A DNA stretch of 64,000 nt, taken from the NCBI GenBank assembly GCA_030765065.1, contig CM060978.1, forward strand, positions 112,449,692-112,513,691. The letters run 5' to 3'. The DNA is from Deroplatys truncata (Eukaryota; Arthropoda; Insecta; Mantodea; Mantidae). The notes under the pieces are model-generated. The model was not told where the DNA came from. It saw only the letters and a list, made by a program, of their open reading frames with translations, and made no database searches. The position numbers and the translations under genes are program-made. The first letter of the stretch is position 1, and each line of letters starts with the position of its first letter. Of the stretch, positions 11,546 to 21,989 are shown piece by piece.

Positions 11546-11564
11546 GAAGTTTCTCATTTGTGAT

Positions 11565-12500
11565 GTTGCAATCCACTGGGTCTTGAAAAGCATTGCAAAT
11601 GGGTAGATAAGAGAAAAGTGACTGAGGAAATGTGTAGAAAAGTGCCTAATTTAACTTTTGGTGATGTAATGTGTCACTATTGTTGTCTCAAAATATCTAA
11701 GCTGCAGAGAATAGTCAATCATGATCAGGAAATTCAGACAGATACTGAAGTGAGTAAATCAACTGAAGAGGAATTTGAAGTACCAGGAATTGAAGAGGCC
11801 ACAATTAGTAATTTAAATACTCTTAACTCACCTTGGTCAATAAAAGAAAACTTTCGTGTGGTGAGTCTTATGCACAAGAGGAGGCCAGTACACTGAATTG
11901 AAGTATAAAAGAATTGTTAAATGTGCTGAATGAGAATGATAGAAAGGAAATGATTAAAGAAACATTTTTAAATGAAAAAACCTCAGATGAAAAATACAAG
12001 ATTCAAACATGTTTTCCTAAAAGTTGGACTAAACACAGAATAATATCAGAATTTGGTGTTTCTCTATATGTAGCTTGCACAGCAAAACTGATACAGAACC
12101 ATAAAGGTATCATGTCAGTTCCGACAGTAAATACCAGTGTCACGTCTCAGATGAAATTAAAAATATTATAGAAAATTTCTACTAAGAGATGACATTAAGT
12201 AGGATTATTGACATGAAAGTCAAAATCTGACAAAGGAGGAGGAAGAAAAGTAAAAAAGCAAAACAGACCTATTACAAACTTGAAGGAGCTTTAGAAAGAA
12301 TTTAAGAAACGACATCCAGACCATAAAATTGGATTTTCAAGTTTTGCATCACTGAGGCCTGACATTGTGTTTTATCGGGAGCGCCTGGAACACATGTTTG
12401 TGTGTATACGATTTGCAAAAATATAAAATTAATGTTGATGAGCTTGCAGGGAATTTACCAAGATGAAAATGTTGACATGAATTGTGTTGATTACACAGGC
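11565..12500 (+). pseudogene. Family 1 gene, N-terminal half (copy 1), decayed
   Basis: Frames in succession encode CCNPLGLEKHCKWVDKRKV, a CxxC pair (MCHYCCLKISKL), an acidic region, IQTCFPKSWTKHRIISEFG with a helical segment, IGFSSFASLRP, and NIKLML...DENVDMN just before 12500. The order CNP head, CxxC, PKSW.xxxIxxEFG, IGFSxFAxLRP, QNxKLM is that of a multicopy protein family I know by pattern from insect genomes, with no function I can state. Several stops and frameshifts are present. The next conserved block (ICNP) is missing here and resumes about 4.6 kb downstream at 17100, after an antisense gene. Confidence 0.7.
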
Positions 12501-12727
12501 ATGTGAAGTTAAAATTTTTTCTGCGGCATGGGTTAAACAGGTCTCTAAACCTGATTTTGGTATGCTGAATTCAAATCTGCTTTCCATTTTTTCGTATCAC
12601 GTACCTTTTTTTGGCATGCAGAAAGGAAATATGTAATATTTGAGTTTATTTCTAGTTTTAAGAACAATTTAAAATGCATGAAATCGTGTAAACTAAGAAA
12701 CAATCTCAATTCTACACATGCAACAGT

Positions 12728-13892
12728 TTACATTGAACTAGGAAATTTCAAACATACCTTATGAATGATTTTATTTTCTCCTCTGCTTTGTTGAAAATGA
12801 AGCTCAGTTGACTTGCATTTGTGGTCCCTACGAGGGTTATCTCTAATTAAACACCAACAGTAGTCGGCCATCATGGAGATGTCCAATCAACCCTGGTACC
12901 TTGTTTCCATCTCCTTTACGCCCTGTGGAATCTCTGTTCTTCACTTAGTGCACCCAAGTTTTTAGGAAAAAATTCAAGATGCACATAGAAAAAATGTAAC
13001 TTTAAGCTCATATTGTATCTGAGTGCCTTTAACTTTTCGAGCATGGTTTTAACAATATGCTCATATTCATCATCTTTAACATTATCCAAAAACTTGTTTA
13101 TAACTTCATTGAATGAGTCCCAAGCTTGAAGCTCTATGTCTATCATAATATTTACAAAATTAATGTCCTTCATGAGTTTGCGAATCTGCGGGCTATCAAA
13201 AATGCCTCCTTTCACTTCTGATTCCGAAAACATTGGAAATTTCTGAATAAGATGTTGCAAACACAGACCACGTTTGTCCAAAGCTTTGGCATATTGCTTA
13301 TTATCCGTAATTTGATATGTAAATGGGGTAGCAAAACCTTTTGTGGATCAATCAGCGGGCAATTTATTACATTTTTTGTCCTAAATCTTTTCTTTTTGGC
13401 AATTAGTTTCACCCCAGTGTCTTTCTCTGGCTCTAAGAGTCCCATTCATACATAAAGCACGGGAATTTCTTGTACCTTGCTTGTTGGCCCAATAAAATAC
13501 TGAACACTTTAAGATCACAGCACACATCCACTTGTGCTCATTATATTTAATTTTTTCTAGGACAGTATACAAATTTTGGTACGTTTCTTTAAGGAAGGTA
13601 GAGTGAGCTATTGGAACTGAAGCAAACATACTGCCATTGTGCAGCAGAACACCTTTCAGACTTCTCCAGCTTAATTCAATAAATAGACGCCAATCTTTGC
13701 TTTGTAAGCTGTTCCATGACAATCTACCAAGTTAGGGATATCACAACAATACACTAGTACCCCTTCCTTTACAAAGTATTTCTGGAACTCTTCTTCACGA
13801 TGTCTGTACCAGCAGAAAGTTGTTCCAGGTCCCAAAAGATTGTTTTCGTTCAGCCTTGAACCTAAAAGTTCACTTTTTTCTTTGGTAAGACA
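12728..13892 (-). pseudogene. Family 2 gene, C-terminal part, interrupted by hAT insertion
   Basis: From 13892 downward the minus strand encodes LCLTKEKSELLGSRLNENN, LVYCCDIPNLV, WRLFIELSWRSLKGVLLHNG, IPIAHSTFLKETY, PLIDPQKVLLPHLHIKLRI, VKGGIFDSPQIRKLMKD, LSEEQ/RFHRA and METRYQG...MMADYCWCL, with a stop at 12728. The blocks are in the fixed order of a large multicopy insect/cnidarian protein family of unknown function. At least four frameshifts or stops break it. The N-terminal part continues beyond the hAT element at 16185, and the hAT target duplication falls inside the word ...DL(V)CDLCLTKEK. Confidence 0.75.
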
Positions 13893-13900
13893 CAAATCAC
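13893..13900. repeat. 8-bp hAT target site duplication, left copy
   Basis: CAAATCAC immediately left of the TIR. The identical octamer is at 16185-16192. Confidence 0.93.
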
Positions 13901-16184
13901 TAGGGCTAGGATATTTATGACCTAAAAATCACCATAATATGCACAAAAAAATATGCTGTTATGACCAAACATTTAGCAAAATATGCACAATAACATAATA
14001 AATATGACCTAACAATATTAAAATGAGGTAAAATTTCTATTGTAAAATAAATTAGTAAGTCAGTTTTGATAATGAACTATTTATTTGAGAATAAAATGCA
14101 CATTAGAAGCAAGCTAAACTATGCAATTTGACATTCCAGTATGATTTTTATTAACATTATAGGAACATAGTTAACCTATGTGCTTTTTACATCCTCATTC
14201 TACTTCATATAAGCTCTGAGTTGCAATACACAATGAAGACCTTGTGCAAATTTTCAAATGAAAAAGATTTCCTATTGTCAGCCAACAAAGCCTTGTACTT
14301 CGAAAAGCTCCTTTCTACTTCAGCTGACACAAGAGGAGCATATTTAAAATGAACAATATAGTTTGAATCTATATGTGAATGATTAAGAGAGAACTTTTCA
14401 CCTAATAAAATCATTGAAATGGAACACTGTATGATACCCTTCGTTTTTTTCTAACACCTTTTCCATTTTCTTTGACACTTCTTTTCCCACTTTACCACAA
14501 ACACCCTCTAATTTATTCACAACTTTTTTCACTTGTTCTATCTGCTTCACCAGTGGCACTTCTGATTCCTCCAAAGCAGTTATGACAGCTGGAATAAATC
14601 CAAAATTTGATTTTATGTATGAAAGTTTGCCTGAAATTTCACCATTAGACATTAATTCTTGAGCTAGTCCAATTGAAGTAGCTTCACTGCTATCGAATGA
14701 ATTGATGCTTTCAACAACGTTGAAGTTCTGGCAGTAATAGTTGCAGGCATCAACCCAGGACCCCCATCTTGTCAAAATGGGAGATGGTGGCAAGGGAATG
14801 TCTGGGGCTAACAACTTAAATGCTGCAACATGTGAAGGGGCTTTCAAAAATATCTTTTTGACACGTCCAATTAATTTATCAAGTCACTGAATTTACTACG
14901 AATCCCCTCTGCAACTCGGTACAAGGCATGAGCTAAACAAGTCACATGCACCATTTTACTGTACAATGCTTTTAGAGAATCGGCAGGTTTCACCATATAA
15001 GGTGCAGCATCCGTTACGAAGAGAAGTACATTGTCATGCTTAACACCTTCGGGCCATATGGCATCCATAGATCTGTTGAGCAACTTAGAAATGGTGGAAA
15101 AATTTACTTTTTCCAAATGTTCACAGTTTATTAGAAACTTTTCGCCTGGACCATCTTCTTTCAAAGTTCCCACAAGACATTTGCAATATATCTTCCCATA
15201 GAGTCTGTAGTTTCATCAATTGATACCCAGATTTTTTTATTTACGAGCTGTTGTCTGATTTGTTGTATTCTTTTTTCGCAGCTTCGGCTGACAAAGTTCT
15301 TTCTTAATGTGGAAGAATCAGGAAGAGGTTTGCCTGTGTATTTTTCTAAGAATTCACGAAATTTTGGATGGTTAAGTTTACTTAAGGGAATATCAGCACA
15401 AAGGAAAGCTGTACAAAGTTCTTCGCAGAATGGTGAATAAGACTGGCGGGATTCCCCTAGGAGCATTTGCTGTAGTTTTTTTTCATTTTCAATCTGTTGT
15501 ACTCCACGTTTGTGTTTATCTGTTGCCACATGCTGCTGAACATTAAATGACTTCTCCGCAGTTACTCTTACGTCACACAGTTTACAATAGAGTATTTTAC
15601 CATCACTTGAAAATACTTTCTCACCATATTGAGACACAAACTTTTTTAGTTTTACTTGAACATTTTGTTTCACTTTAGGCATTTTTTCTGAACTGTACTG
15701 CACATGCTTACGACTTCAATAAGACTGAATAACACAATGAGTGAATTAGACACTTGTCTGCAGTCCAGGGTCCAGAATGACTTAATCAGCTACCTGTTCA
15801 TAGAGTAACAATAGCTTACACAAACTCACTGATGCGTAAGGGTGAAGTCGATATTGTGAATTCAAAGGAAACAGGGAAGGAAGGTAGATACTTCCCATTT
15901 TCCAGGAAACAAAATGAGGTGCGCAATTCTGGGAAATGTAACACGGAATAAATAAATTGCATGAGAAAGTTCTTTTCTTCTTGAAAGTGTGAAAATATGA
16001 CGAATATGACCATTTACTTACTAAAATATGCTCTATCAGAGAGAAATGGCCACATATGCAAAAATATGACTTAACAAATTAGGTTAATTCATTTCGCTGT
16101 TTCATAAGAAGCATTTATATGTATTTAAGGAGCATGTCAGTCCTACCAAAAAATATATGCCCTATCATAAAAATCCTAGCCCTA
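13901..16184 (-). mobile_element. hAT-superfamily DNA transposon, complete ends, 2284 bp
   Basis: The ends are inverted repeats TAGGGCTAGGATATTTATGA (13901) and the complement of TCATAAAAATCCTAGCCCTA (to 16184), differing at one base of 20. An exact 8-bp target duplication CAAATCAC is found on both sides. Subterminal regions are rich in short ATATGAC and AATATGC words on both sides, as expected for hAT transposase binding. A decayed transposase lies on the minus strand inside. The element split a family 2 gene; that gene can be followed across the two flanks. Confidence 0.95.
14205..15682 (-). pseudogene. hAT transposase, three frameshifts
   Basis: Start chosen at the ATG of MPKVKQNV (15682), which suits the CGGBP1-like hAT proteins. 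Order: a BED-like zinc finger (LYCKLCDVRV...QQHVATDKHKR); WVSIDETTD with the first catalytic Asp; FVTDAAPYM with the second; CLAHALYRV insertion-domain C/H motif; TRWGSWVDACNYY; and the hATC dimerisation block SAEVERSFSKYKALLADNR. Frame changes occur near 15165, 14870 and 14405, so no full protein can be made, though domains are otherwise well kept. The copy is therefore only moderately old. Confidence 0.9.
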
Positions 16185-16192
16185 CAAATCAC
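16185..16192. repeat. 8-bp hAT target site duplication, right copy
   Basis: CAAATCAC, identical to 13893-13900. Confidence 0.93.
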
Positions 16193-16728
16193 ATACCAAA
16201 TCATTTAATTCTGAGTGACTCAATGGATTTGGAATGTCATCTTCTGAGTCTGGGGACCAATTTAAATCATCTACATCAAAGTATCAGCACTACTGGTAAT
16301 ATTGTAGGTGGTGCTGGAACAGGTACATCAGGTCCATGAGACAAGGGCTTAATTGCTGATGGCAAGTTTGGATATATAATGCCTGCCTTGTTTTTCCTGT
16401 TGAATTCAGATATATTACATAGACAAAAATAACATAATTAAAATGATTTTGTTATTTGCGCCAAATCATAGGAACACCAAAGGGCATAGATGAACGAACT
16501 CCCTTGTACCACTGTCTTAGATTTTCTACACAACTTTTACATACAATATGAGCAAAATTCTTGTCTTGATCTCCTAATTCAATTTTAAAATAGGCCAGAT
16601 GCAAATTCTTGATAAATGCGGTAATCTTTCTCTTTTGCTGCTTTATCACATAACACGTACAGACATAACAGAAATTGTTAGGATTGTTCACACAATCCCT
16701 CCTAGATATACCACTTGAACTTGCCATT
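16193..16728 (-). pseudogene. Family 2 gene, N-terminal part
   Basis: Start taken at the ATG of MASSSGISRR (16728). The frame then gives FCYVCTCYVIKQQKR and HIVCKSCVENLRQW (two CxxC pairs, likely a zinc-binding N-terminal domain) followed by MPFGVPMIWRK, where a stop appears at 16452. Beyond it, shifted frames carry a proline/valine-rich linker (GPDVPVPAPP-like) and SELNDLVCD up to the hAT boundary. This is the expected head of the protein whose remainder is at 12728-13892. Confidence 0.75.
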
Positions 16729-17095
16729 TTTTTCCACAAATAAAACTCATAACACAATGCGGCTTCAAAAGAGACCCATTGAGAAGAAGTTTAAAACTGT
16801 ACTGAAGATTCTAGATAGGTTCCTGTTGATATCTTAGGCAATAAATGTTTATGAGATAGGCTCAACATTACCTGTAAACAGAGACAGACAGTACTACAAC
16901 ATGACATCATATGATTTAGCATGTTTACGTATTCTAATCAATCATGTTGCAAGTCGGATATGCAATGATGTCAATACTAGCATACTGTACTTTTAATTTC
17001 TGAAACAGAATTGTTCAAAATCCGTACATGATATGCAAAAACTATTATTAATTTCAAAATCAGAGCATCCAATTTGACCATTATGATGTAAAATA
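16729..17095. other. Flank of family 2 gene, probable right end of its insertion
   Basis: No ORF. Near 17095-17115 the words GTGCCACAAAATCTTT form a weak inverted match to AAATTTTTTCTGCGGCATGG at 12510-12530, which may be the remains of terminal inverted repeats of a family 2 mobile unit. Alignment is imperfect. Confidence 0.3.
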
Positions 17096-17099
17096 TTCC

Positions 17100-18160
17100 G
17101 TGCCACAAAATCTTTGCAGCTTGTGTTATTTCATACAAAAATGGTTTGTTGCAATCCTTTTCTGAGCTGTTATTTGAATAAATGCAAAAAATGACCAGGG
17201 GCTTTTTATATCACATTTCTTAAACTCTTTCTTGAAAAATAATCTGGTTGAAGAGATGATATAAAAGAAATGGAAAACATCCGATAGGGCTGAAATTATT
17301 GCTGTAAAACTTAAAGTTGAGAAGTTCATAAAGAATTTAATTATTAGTCTAAACAAATACAAATCACATAACTTCATAGCAAAAGCTCAGTCATCATATA
17401 TAAAAAAATCTAAAAGAATGTCATTCAAATGGGAAATTGATTGTAATAGAGGATTACTCAGAAAAATGTAGTTTAATTATTCAAGCTGCCATACAAGATT
17501 ACCACTGGAATTCATCTCAACCAACTAAGCATCCTTTTATCCTTTATCATAAAAATATTGATAACACATTGGAACACATATGCATATCAGATTATTTGAA
17601 ACATGACAGCGCTGCTGTTGTTCATCTTTTTCAGAAGAAGCTTATTACCATCCTAAGGCAGAAATTTCCTGAACTTAACAAATATATTACTTCAGTGATG
17701 TAGAAACACACCAATACAAAAATAAGAATGATTTTAGTAGTTTGTCCTACCACTGGACAGATTTTCATATTTTGGCTGAGTGGCATTTCTTCGATACAAG
17801 TCATGGCAAGGATCCCTGTGACATTGTAGGAGTAACAGTTAAGAGACTGGTTGCATATGCTAGTCTTCATGAAACTTGAATAACCAATCCTCAAGAGATC
17901 TACAAATGGGCTAGAAGTAATATTAAAGGAATTTTGTTTTCATGGGGTTTACAAGTTAACAGGAACATGAAGACCAGTTGTTAAATATGAAGCAGTTTGT
18001 GAAGCTGAAAACAGTACGAGGAACACGTGACATATACTGTGTAATTCCCATATAAGTCTATCAAATTACTGTGAAAATCTACTCTGGTTCAGCAGAAGAT
18101 CTAGAGAAGCTGTTCTCTGAAGTGAGTGGGAATTTGTGCAGAGGTGGTATAACATCGCCT
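17100..18160 (+). pseudogene. Family 1 gene, C-terminal half (copy 1), decayed
   Basis: Starting with CYFIQKMVCCNPF and CYLNKC, the frames continue through KKWKTSDRAEII, SHNFIAKAQSSY, EDYSEKCSLIIQ, HWNSSQPTKHPFILY, HLFQKKLITILRQKFPE, AEWHFFDTSHGKDPCD, TVKRLVAYASL and VRGTRDIYCVIP. This is the C-terminal series of the same family as 11565-12500. Acidic residues in the SEK and the EWHFF...DTSHGK blocks and the general plan suggest a transposase-like nuclease fold, but that is a guess. Several stops occur, including the one ending the ORF at 17703. Confidence 0.75.
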
Positions 18161-18164
18161 TCAG

Positions 18165-20168
18165 TACATTCAGTGGGTAACAGCAATTGCTTAGCTTACT
18201 GACCCCTTTACACCAATGAGAGTTTTTAATTTGTAATTTACATACTTTTTATGGTTCCATTTTGAAATTTTAACAGCTGAAAGAATGTTTTGAGTGCAAT
18301 GCAATGGTGAAATTTTGTTCTCACACGCACGCACGCACACACACATGCACACAAACGCGCCAAAAAAGAGGTGCAAATTAAACCTCCATATCGTCTTATT
18401 AGTCACATATTAGAAGTATTTCCTTACATGTTTCTTGGTGACGAGAAAAAAATAAAAAGTTAAGACTCGCATTCTGCAAATCAGATATTTTGTTTTCCAC
18501 ATTTTACGGTCCATATCAGAGTCACACTTTGTCTAGATAATGTAGAAGGCATAGGGGCATATCAAAATATTTTCTGGTTCTAAGATGTTGTTTCAGAAAA
18601 CCAATTTTTTCCATAGGATGGCCCTACTTTTACTTTCTCCACAGACCTAGCAGTTCAACATATTAAATTATTAACATTAACCTTGACTTTTTTTGGAGGG
18701 GGAGGGGGGGGCTTTAACTGCATGTTACAGTACAATAGGCTGCTGCCTATATGAAGAACAAGAAAACAGTAAGAGCCTGCGAAACATGTACTGTAGATAA
18801 ACATAAAGTAGAAAAGGTACAAATTCAAATCTCACTCAATTTAAAATGCAAACACTTCCATACTCTATGTACTAATCAGTTTTTTTTTATTAAAAATGAT
18901 GACATCAACAATTGCACATATTCCTTAATTGTTACACCTCTAAATTCACGAGTTCAGAATGGCAAAGTCTATCCAGCTTCTTACTTTCTTTTTTTTTTAA
19001 TTGAAAATTTTAATACATTGAGCACTGCTAAGCCACATGAATTATGAGCTCACTCTCAAACAATTATACATGATAAAATTAGTTTCAAAAACATTTATCT
19101 ACTTTGACAGTATTACTTCAGGTTTAAAACGATCTACAAAAATTCATACAATGCTGATTAGAAAATTGTTATTCTGAACCTGTGAAATGTTATCAATATA
19201 ATAAATAAATTTTTGCAAACATTTGATTTCATTTATGCAAGATGTCTTACAATTATTACATTCTTAATTTCATTTATCATCAAATTAAAGCGGCCATGAT
19301 ATTCATATCACTGAGATTGTGAGATCTTTTACGTTACTAAATTTTTTCATCAAATATTCATTTGTCTCTTTTCTTTTGTGCAGGAACATATCCTTTTACA
19401 ATCTCAGTATTTTGCTTTAGGCCATTATATTCTTTAAAAAAAAAAAAAGATTACTGTTATATATATATAAAAAAAAAGAAGAAAGAAATGAACAAGGAAA
19501 ACAAGGATACTTGGTCCACTAAACACAGAAAGATTTTCAGTCCAGATTCCATATTACATTATTAGTTTAATTTAAACTCAATAATTATTTCTCTAATTTT
19601 TTGTTAACTATAAATGTATCTACTTATGTTTTTGACCAATTATGTGACTTGTACTGATGAGACATGAGATATAAAATTCAATTCAATAATTCAAAGGTAA
19701 ATGAAAAGATTTTGATTCTTTAAATAGATAAGTTTGAAATTCTTTACATGAATTCCATTAATTCAGGGCTTATCTATTGTATAAAAAAAACAAAAAAACT
19801 TTTAAGTGCAGGATTGGAGCTGCAATACTGTGACTGAAGCTCTTTTTGCATGGAGCAATTCATACTGTGTTGTTTTTATTTAATACATGCTTTAAACACA
19901 AGAATAAAGCAAAACTGAAAATAAATCACATTGGAGCTATTAAACATTTCATAACTAACTCAGCAAAGAGAATGAAATTATATCAATATATAATATTATA
20001 AATAAGCAAACAGTTAAATAGGAAGTACAGAAGGAGCTGAAAGACACTTTCAAGTTATTATCTGCAAAAATTACAAAATTCTTAGGTTTTTATACATACA
20101 TACATATATACATATAGTGGAGATTAAATTTAATACATTTATCAGCCACATTTATACACTTTAATTAG
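18165..20168. other. No gene recognised; right part probably the 3' UTR of the SAM-domain gene
   Basis: A (CA/CG)n-rich microsatellite occupies 18321-18360 and a G-run (GGAGGGGGAGGGGGGGG) 18696-18712. The minus-strand gene ends at 20169, so its 3' UTR should run leftwards from there. A candidate AATAAA (minus strand, complement at 19875-19880) lies about 290 bases beyond the stop. The ORF 18751-19047 has no motif. Confidence 0.4.
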
Positions 20169-20321
20169 TTACGGTTCACTGTCAGAGATGTATTGCAAGT
20201 AAAATGCCAGTTTCACACGTTCTACATGCTTGCACAGTCTGATTGCTTGCTTCAGTCCTAGGTAGAGATTTTCTCTCATTGTTGGATAGTTCAACATCAT
20301 AAACGCCTGACCATCTATCAG
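20169..20321 (-). CDS. Host gene, terminal coding exon: second half of a SAM domain
   Basis: The minus strand shows a 3' splice site (TTTGTTGCAG) at 20322 followed by an open frame of 50 codons to TAA at 20169-20171. It reads LIDGQAFMMLNYPTM...LCKHVERVKLAFYLQY...SEP. 'IDGQAhhhL' is the hallmark centre of SAM domains of the Polycomb/MBT group, and the IERVKxAFY tail recalls the C-terminus of Sfmbt proteins (from memory, not checked). The exon starts in phase 0, which fits exactly with exon 27150-27384 ending in phase 0. Canonical splice signals, an undamaged frame and domain continuity make this a real gene rather than a transposon. An Scm-like protein is the alternative. Confidence 0.82.
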   Translation of the reverse strand: MIDGQAFMMLNYPTMRENLYLGLKQAIRLCKHVERVKLAFYLQYISDSEP

Positions 20322-20355
20322 CTGCAACAAATTTGAAACCTAAATCAAACCTTAT

Positions 20356-20521
20356 AATTTTAACAATGAATACTGAACGCTCTAAAAATTCTCTACTATA
20401 GTAAGTAGGGGAAGTACTGTATTGCAACCAAAAATTTTAACAATGAATACTGAACACTCTAAAAATTCTCTACTATGTATAGTAAGTAGGGGAAGTACTA
20501 CTGTATTGCAACCAAAAATTC
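20356..20521. repeat. 77-bp tandem duplication at the edge of repeat R, next to a splice acceptor
   Basis: Two units begin AATTTTAACAATGAATACTG at 20356 and 20433 and both run through TCTAAAAATTCTCTACTA, AGTAAGTAGGGGAAGTAC and TATTGCAACCAAAA. The units differ by a few bases and small insertions (GTAT, CTA). Each unit joins intron sequence to the first ~35 bases of repeat R. Confidence 0.85.
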
Positions 20522-21335
20522 AATATCAAGATTTCACCAGAAATACATGCTTTGAGGCCTCCTGAATCCAAAAAAAGAATTTTTAGAAAAAGGTCCGTGT
20601 GTGCGTGTGTGTGTCTGTGAATAGTATAACTCAAAAACGGAAAGCTGGATCAGAACTAAATTTTGTATTTAAGTTCAGTACCATCCAAAGATGCGACAAG
20701 AAGATTTTAAAAAAAATCCCCCACCCGAGGCCACCCTATATATGGAACATATTAAAAGAACTTTTAGTTTCTAAAACATGGCCCTAACGATTTTGATAAA
20801 AATACTATATAATAAAGATATTTACATGACAAATAAAAGGTTTATCTTGAATTTTCTGGGAATTTCCTATGAAGTCCACTTCATTTGGAAGAAATTTTGT
20901 ATAATCTTGTATAACTGGTAAATGTTAAGCGACAAACGAAAATGTAATACACAAACAATGTAGATCTCTTTAAACCACACAATTTATTTAAAATGAGTTT
21001 TTTTGTGGTATAAGCTGTTTGTAAGATATCCGTTAATGAAGGTTCGAATTGTTCACTTCTTGGTCATTCTCTTAAAGTCCTTTCAATATTCAGTTGCTTC
21101 TCGCAATTGCATGGAAACAGTATGGAATTTTAAGGCCAGCATATAGCGCTCAGTTCTTAAACATTTGGTTGTCGTTGTTCTCTTTGTATTAATAACGAAA
21201 TGTGTAATGTAGATATTTCTGCAAAGATTTATTTGGATTAAAATGAGTAGATAGAAAGATAAGCTGAGTATAAATAATTTGCATACCCACTAATAAAAGA
21301 TAGAGGGTAAAGAAGGTCATGTGAAAGTATTCACA
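20465..21335 (+). repeat. Interspersed repeat R, copy 1 (~870 bp)
   Basis: Shares its whole length with copies at 24738, 39372 and (split) 50010/51412: a start TAGTAAGTAGAGAAAGTA, TTTCACCAGAAAT, a (GT)n-like variable stretch (20594-20620), CTCAAAAAC, AAGATATTTACATGA, TATAACTGGTAAATG, ATGGTTTGAATTGT, GCATGGAAACAGTATGG and an end AGAGGGTA.AGAA.GTCATGTGAA. No coding potential, no TIRs and no tRNA head were found. Its class is unknown. Confidence 0.8.
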
Positions 21336-21344
21336 TCAGATTTT

Positions 21345-21657
21345 TCTTTTTTATTGTTCCACTTATACCCTGCCTTTAACTGCAATGGTCATATTGGCAG
21401 CCTTTTACCTTTGGAACATATTACCTATTGGCAATGGTGTGTACCTGCATACTGCTGTCATTGGATGTCTTGATTTTTCTGTGGGTTTTATACATTAGAT
21501 CACTTATACATTGATACTCTCACTCATACTTCCAGACTGAAGAGGGTAGAGTATAATCTTGGCTAGAGAAAAATTCCCATCCCCCAGCTGGGAATCAAAC
21601 CTGGGACCTCTCACATAGCAGGCAGGTGCTTTATTGACTGAGCTACAGGATCAGTCT
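21345..21657 (-). mobile_element. tRNA-derived SINE
   Basis: The minus-strand head GATCCTGTAGCTCAGTC contains an A-box (TAGCTCAGTC) and about 40 bases later a B-box GGTTTGATTCC, followed by a GCTGGGGGATGGG junction and an unrelated body. An anticodon stem could be drawn in the head, but the downstream body and the lack of acceptor-stem pairing make a functional tRNA unlikely. Confidence 0.65.
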
Positions 21658-21989
21658 AAAAATTCTTCAGATGCATAGTTTTAATAACGTTCTTGATAAT
21701 TTACTTTAATTGTTGAAAAAGAAGTTAATGAGGGAAGCTCGCTAATACTTAACATAACTTTGGCTGAAAATACTATTAGTTTTATACAAAACTGAAATGG
21801 CTTGTTCTCTTTCTCTATTTGTGTTTGAGGGTGATATGGAAAATTTTTAGAATGCCATGTTCCTAAAAACAATTGAAATTTCTTTATATTTGAGAGCTTT
21901 CAAATGTTTTGTGAGTTGATTGCTGTGTAGTTTGCTCGGTGTACTCTAATAATTTGTTAATTATCATCATTTAAAGATGACATGTTCAC

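Noticed and set aside
12500-17100. Reading the 4.6-kb gap in family 1 as a normal intron
   Set aside because: It contains an antisense multicopy gene and copy 2 has no break there; a plausible GCAG acceptor exists at 17118, so this is disfavoured rather than excluded.
18696-18712. G-run as a regulatory G-quadruplex
   Set aside because: Single short run with no gene context; noted only as sequence feature.
18751-19047. 98-codon plus-strand ORF
   Set aside because: No motif, AT-driven composition and homopolymer T-runs within it.
21580-21657. Possible tRNA gene (A- and B-box on minus strand)
   Set aside because: No proper acceptor stem, and a SINE body follows directly; called SINE. The heads at 30652 and 33814 were rejected as tRNA genes for the same reason.
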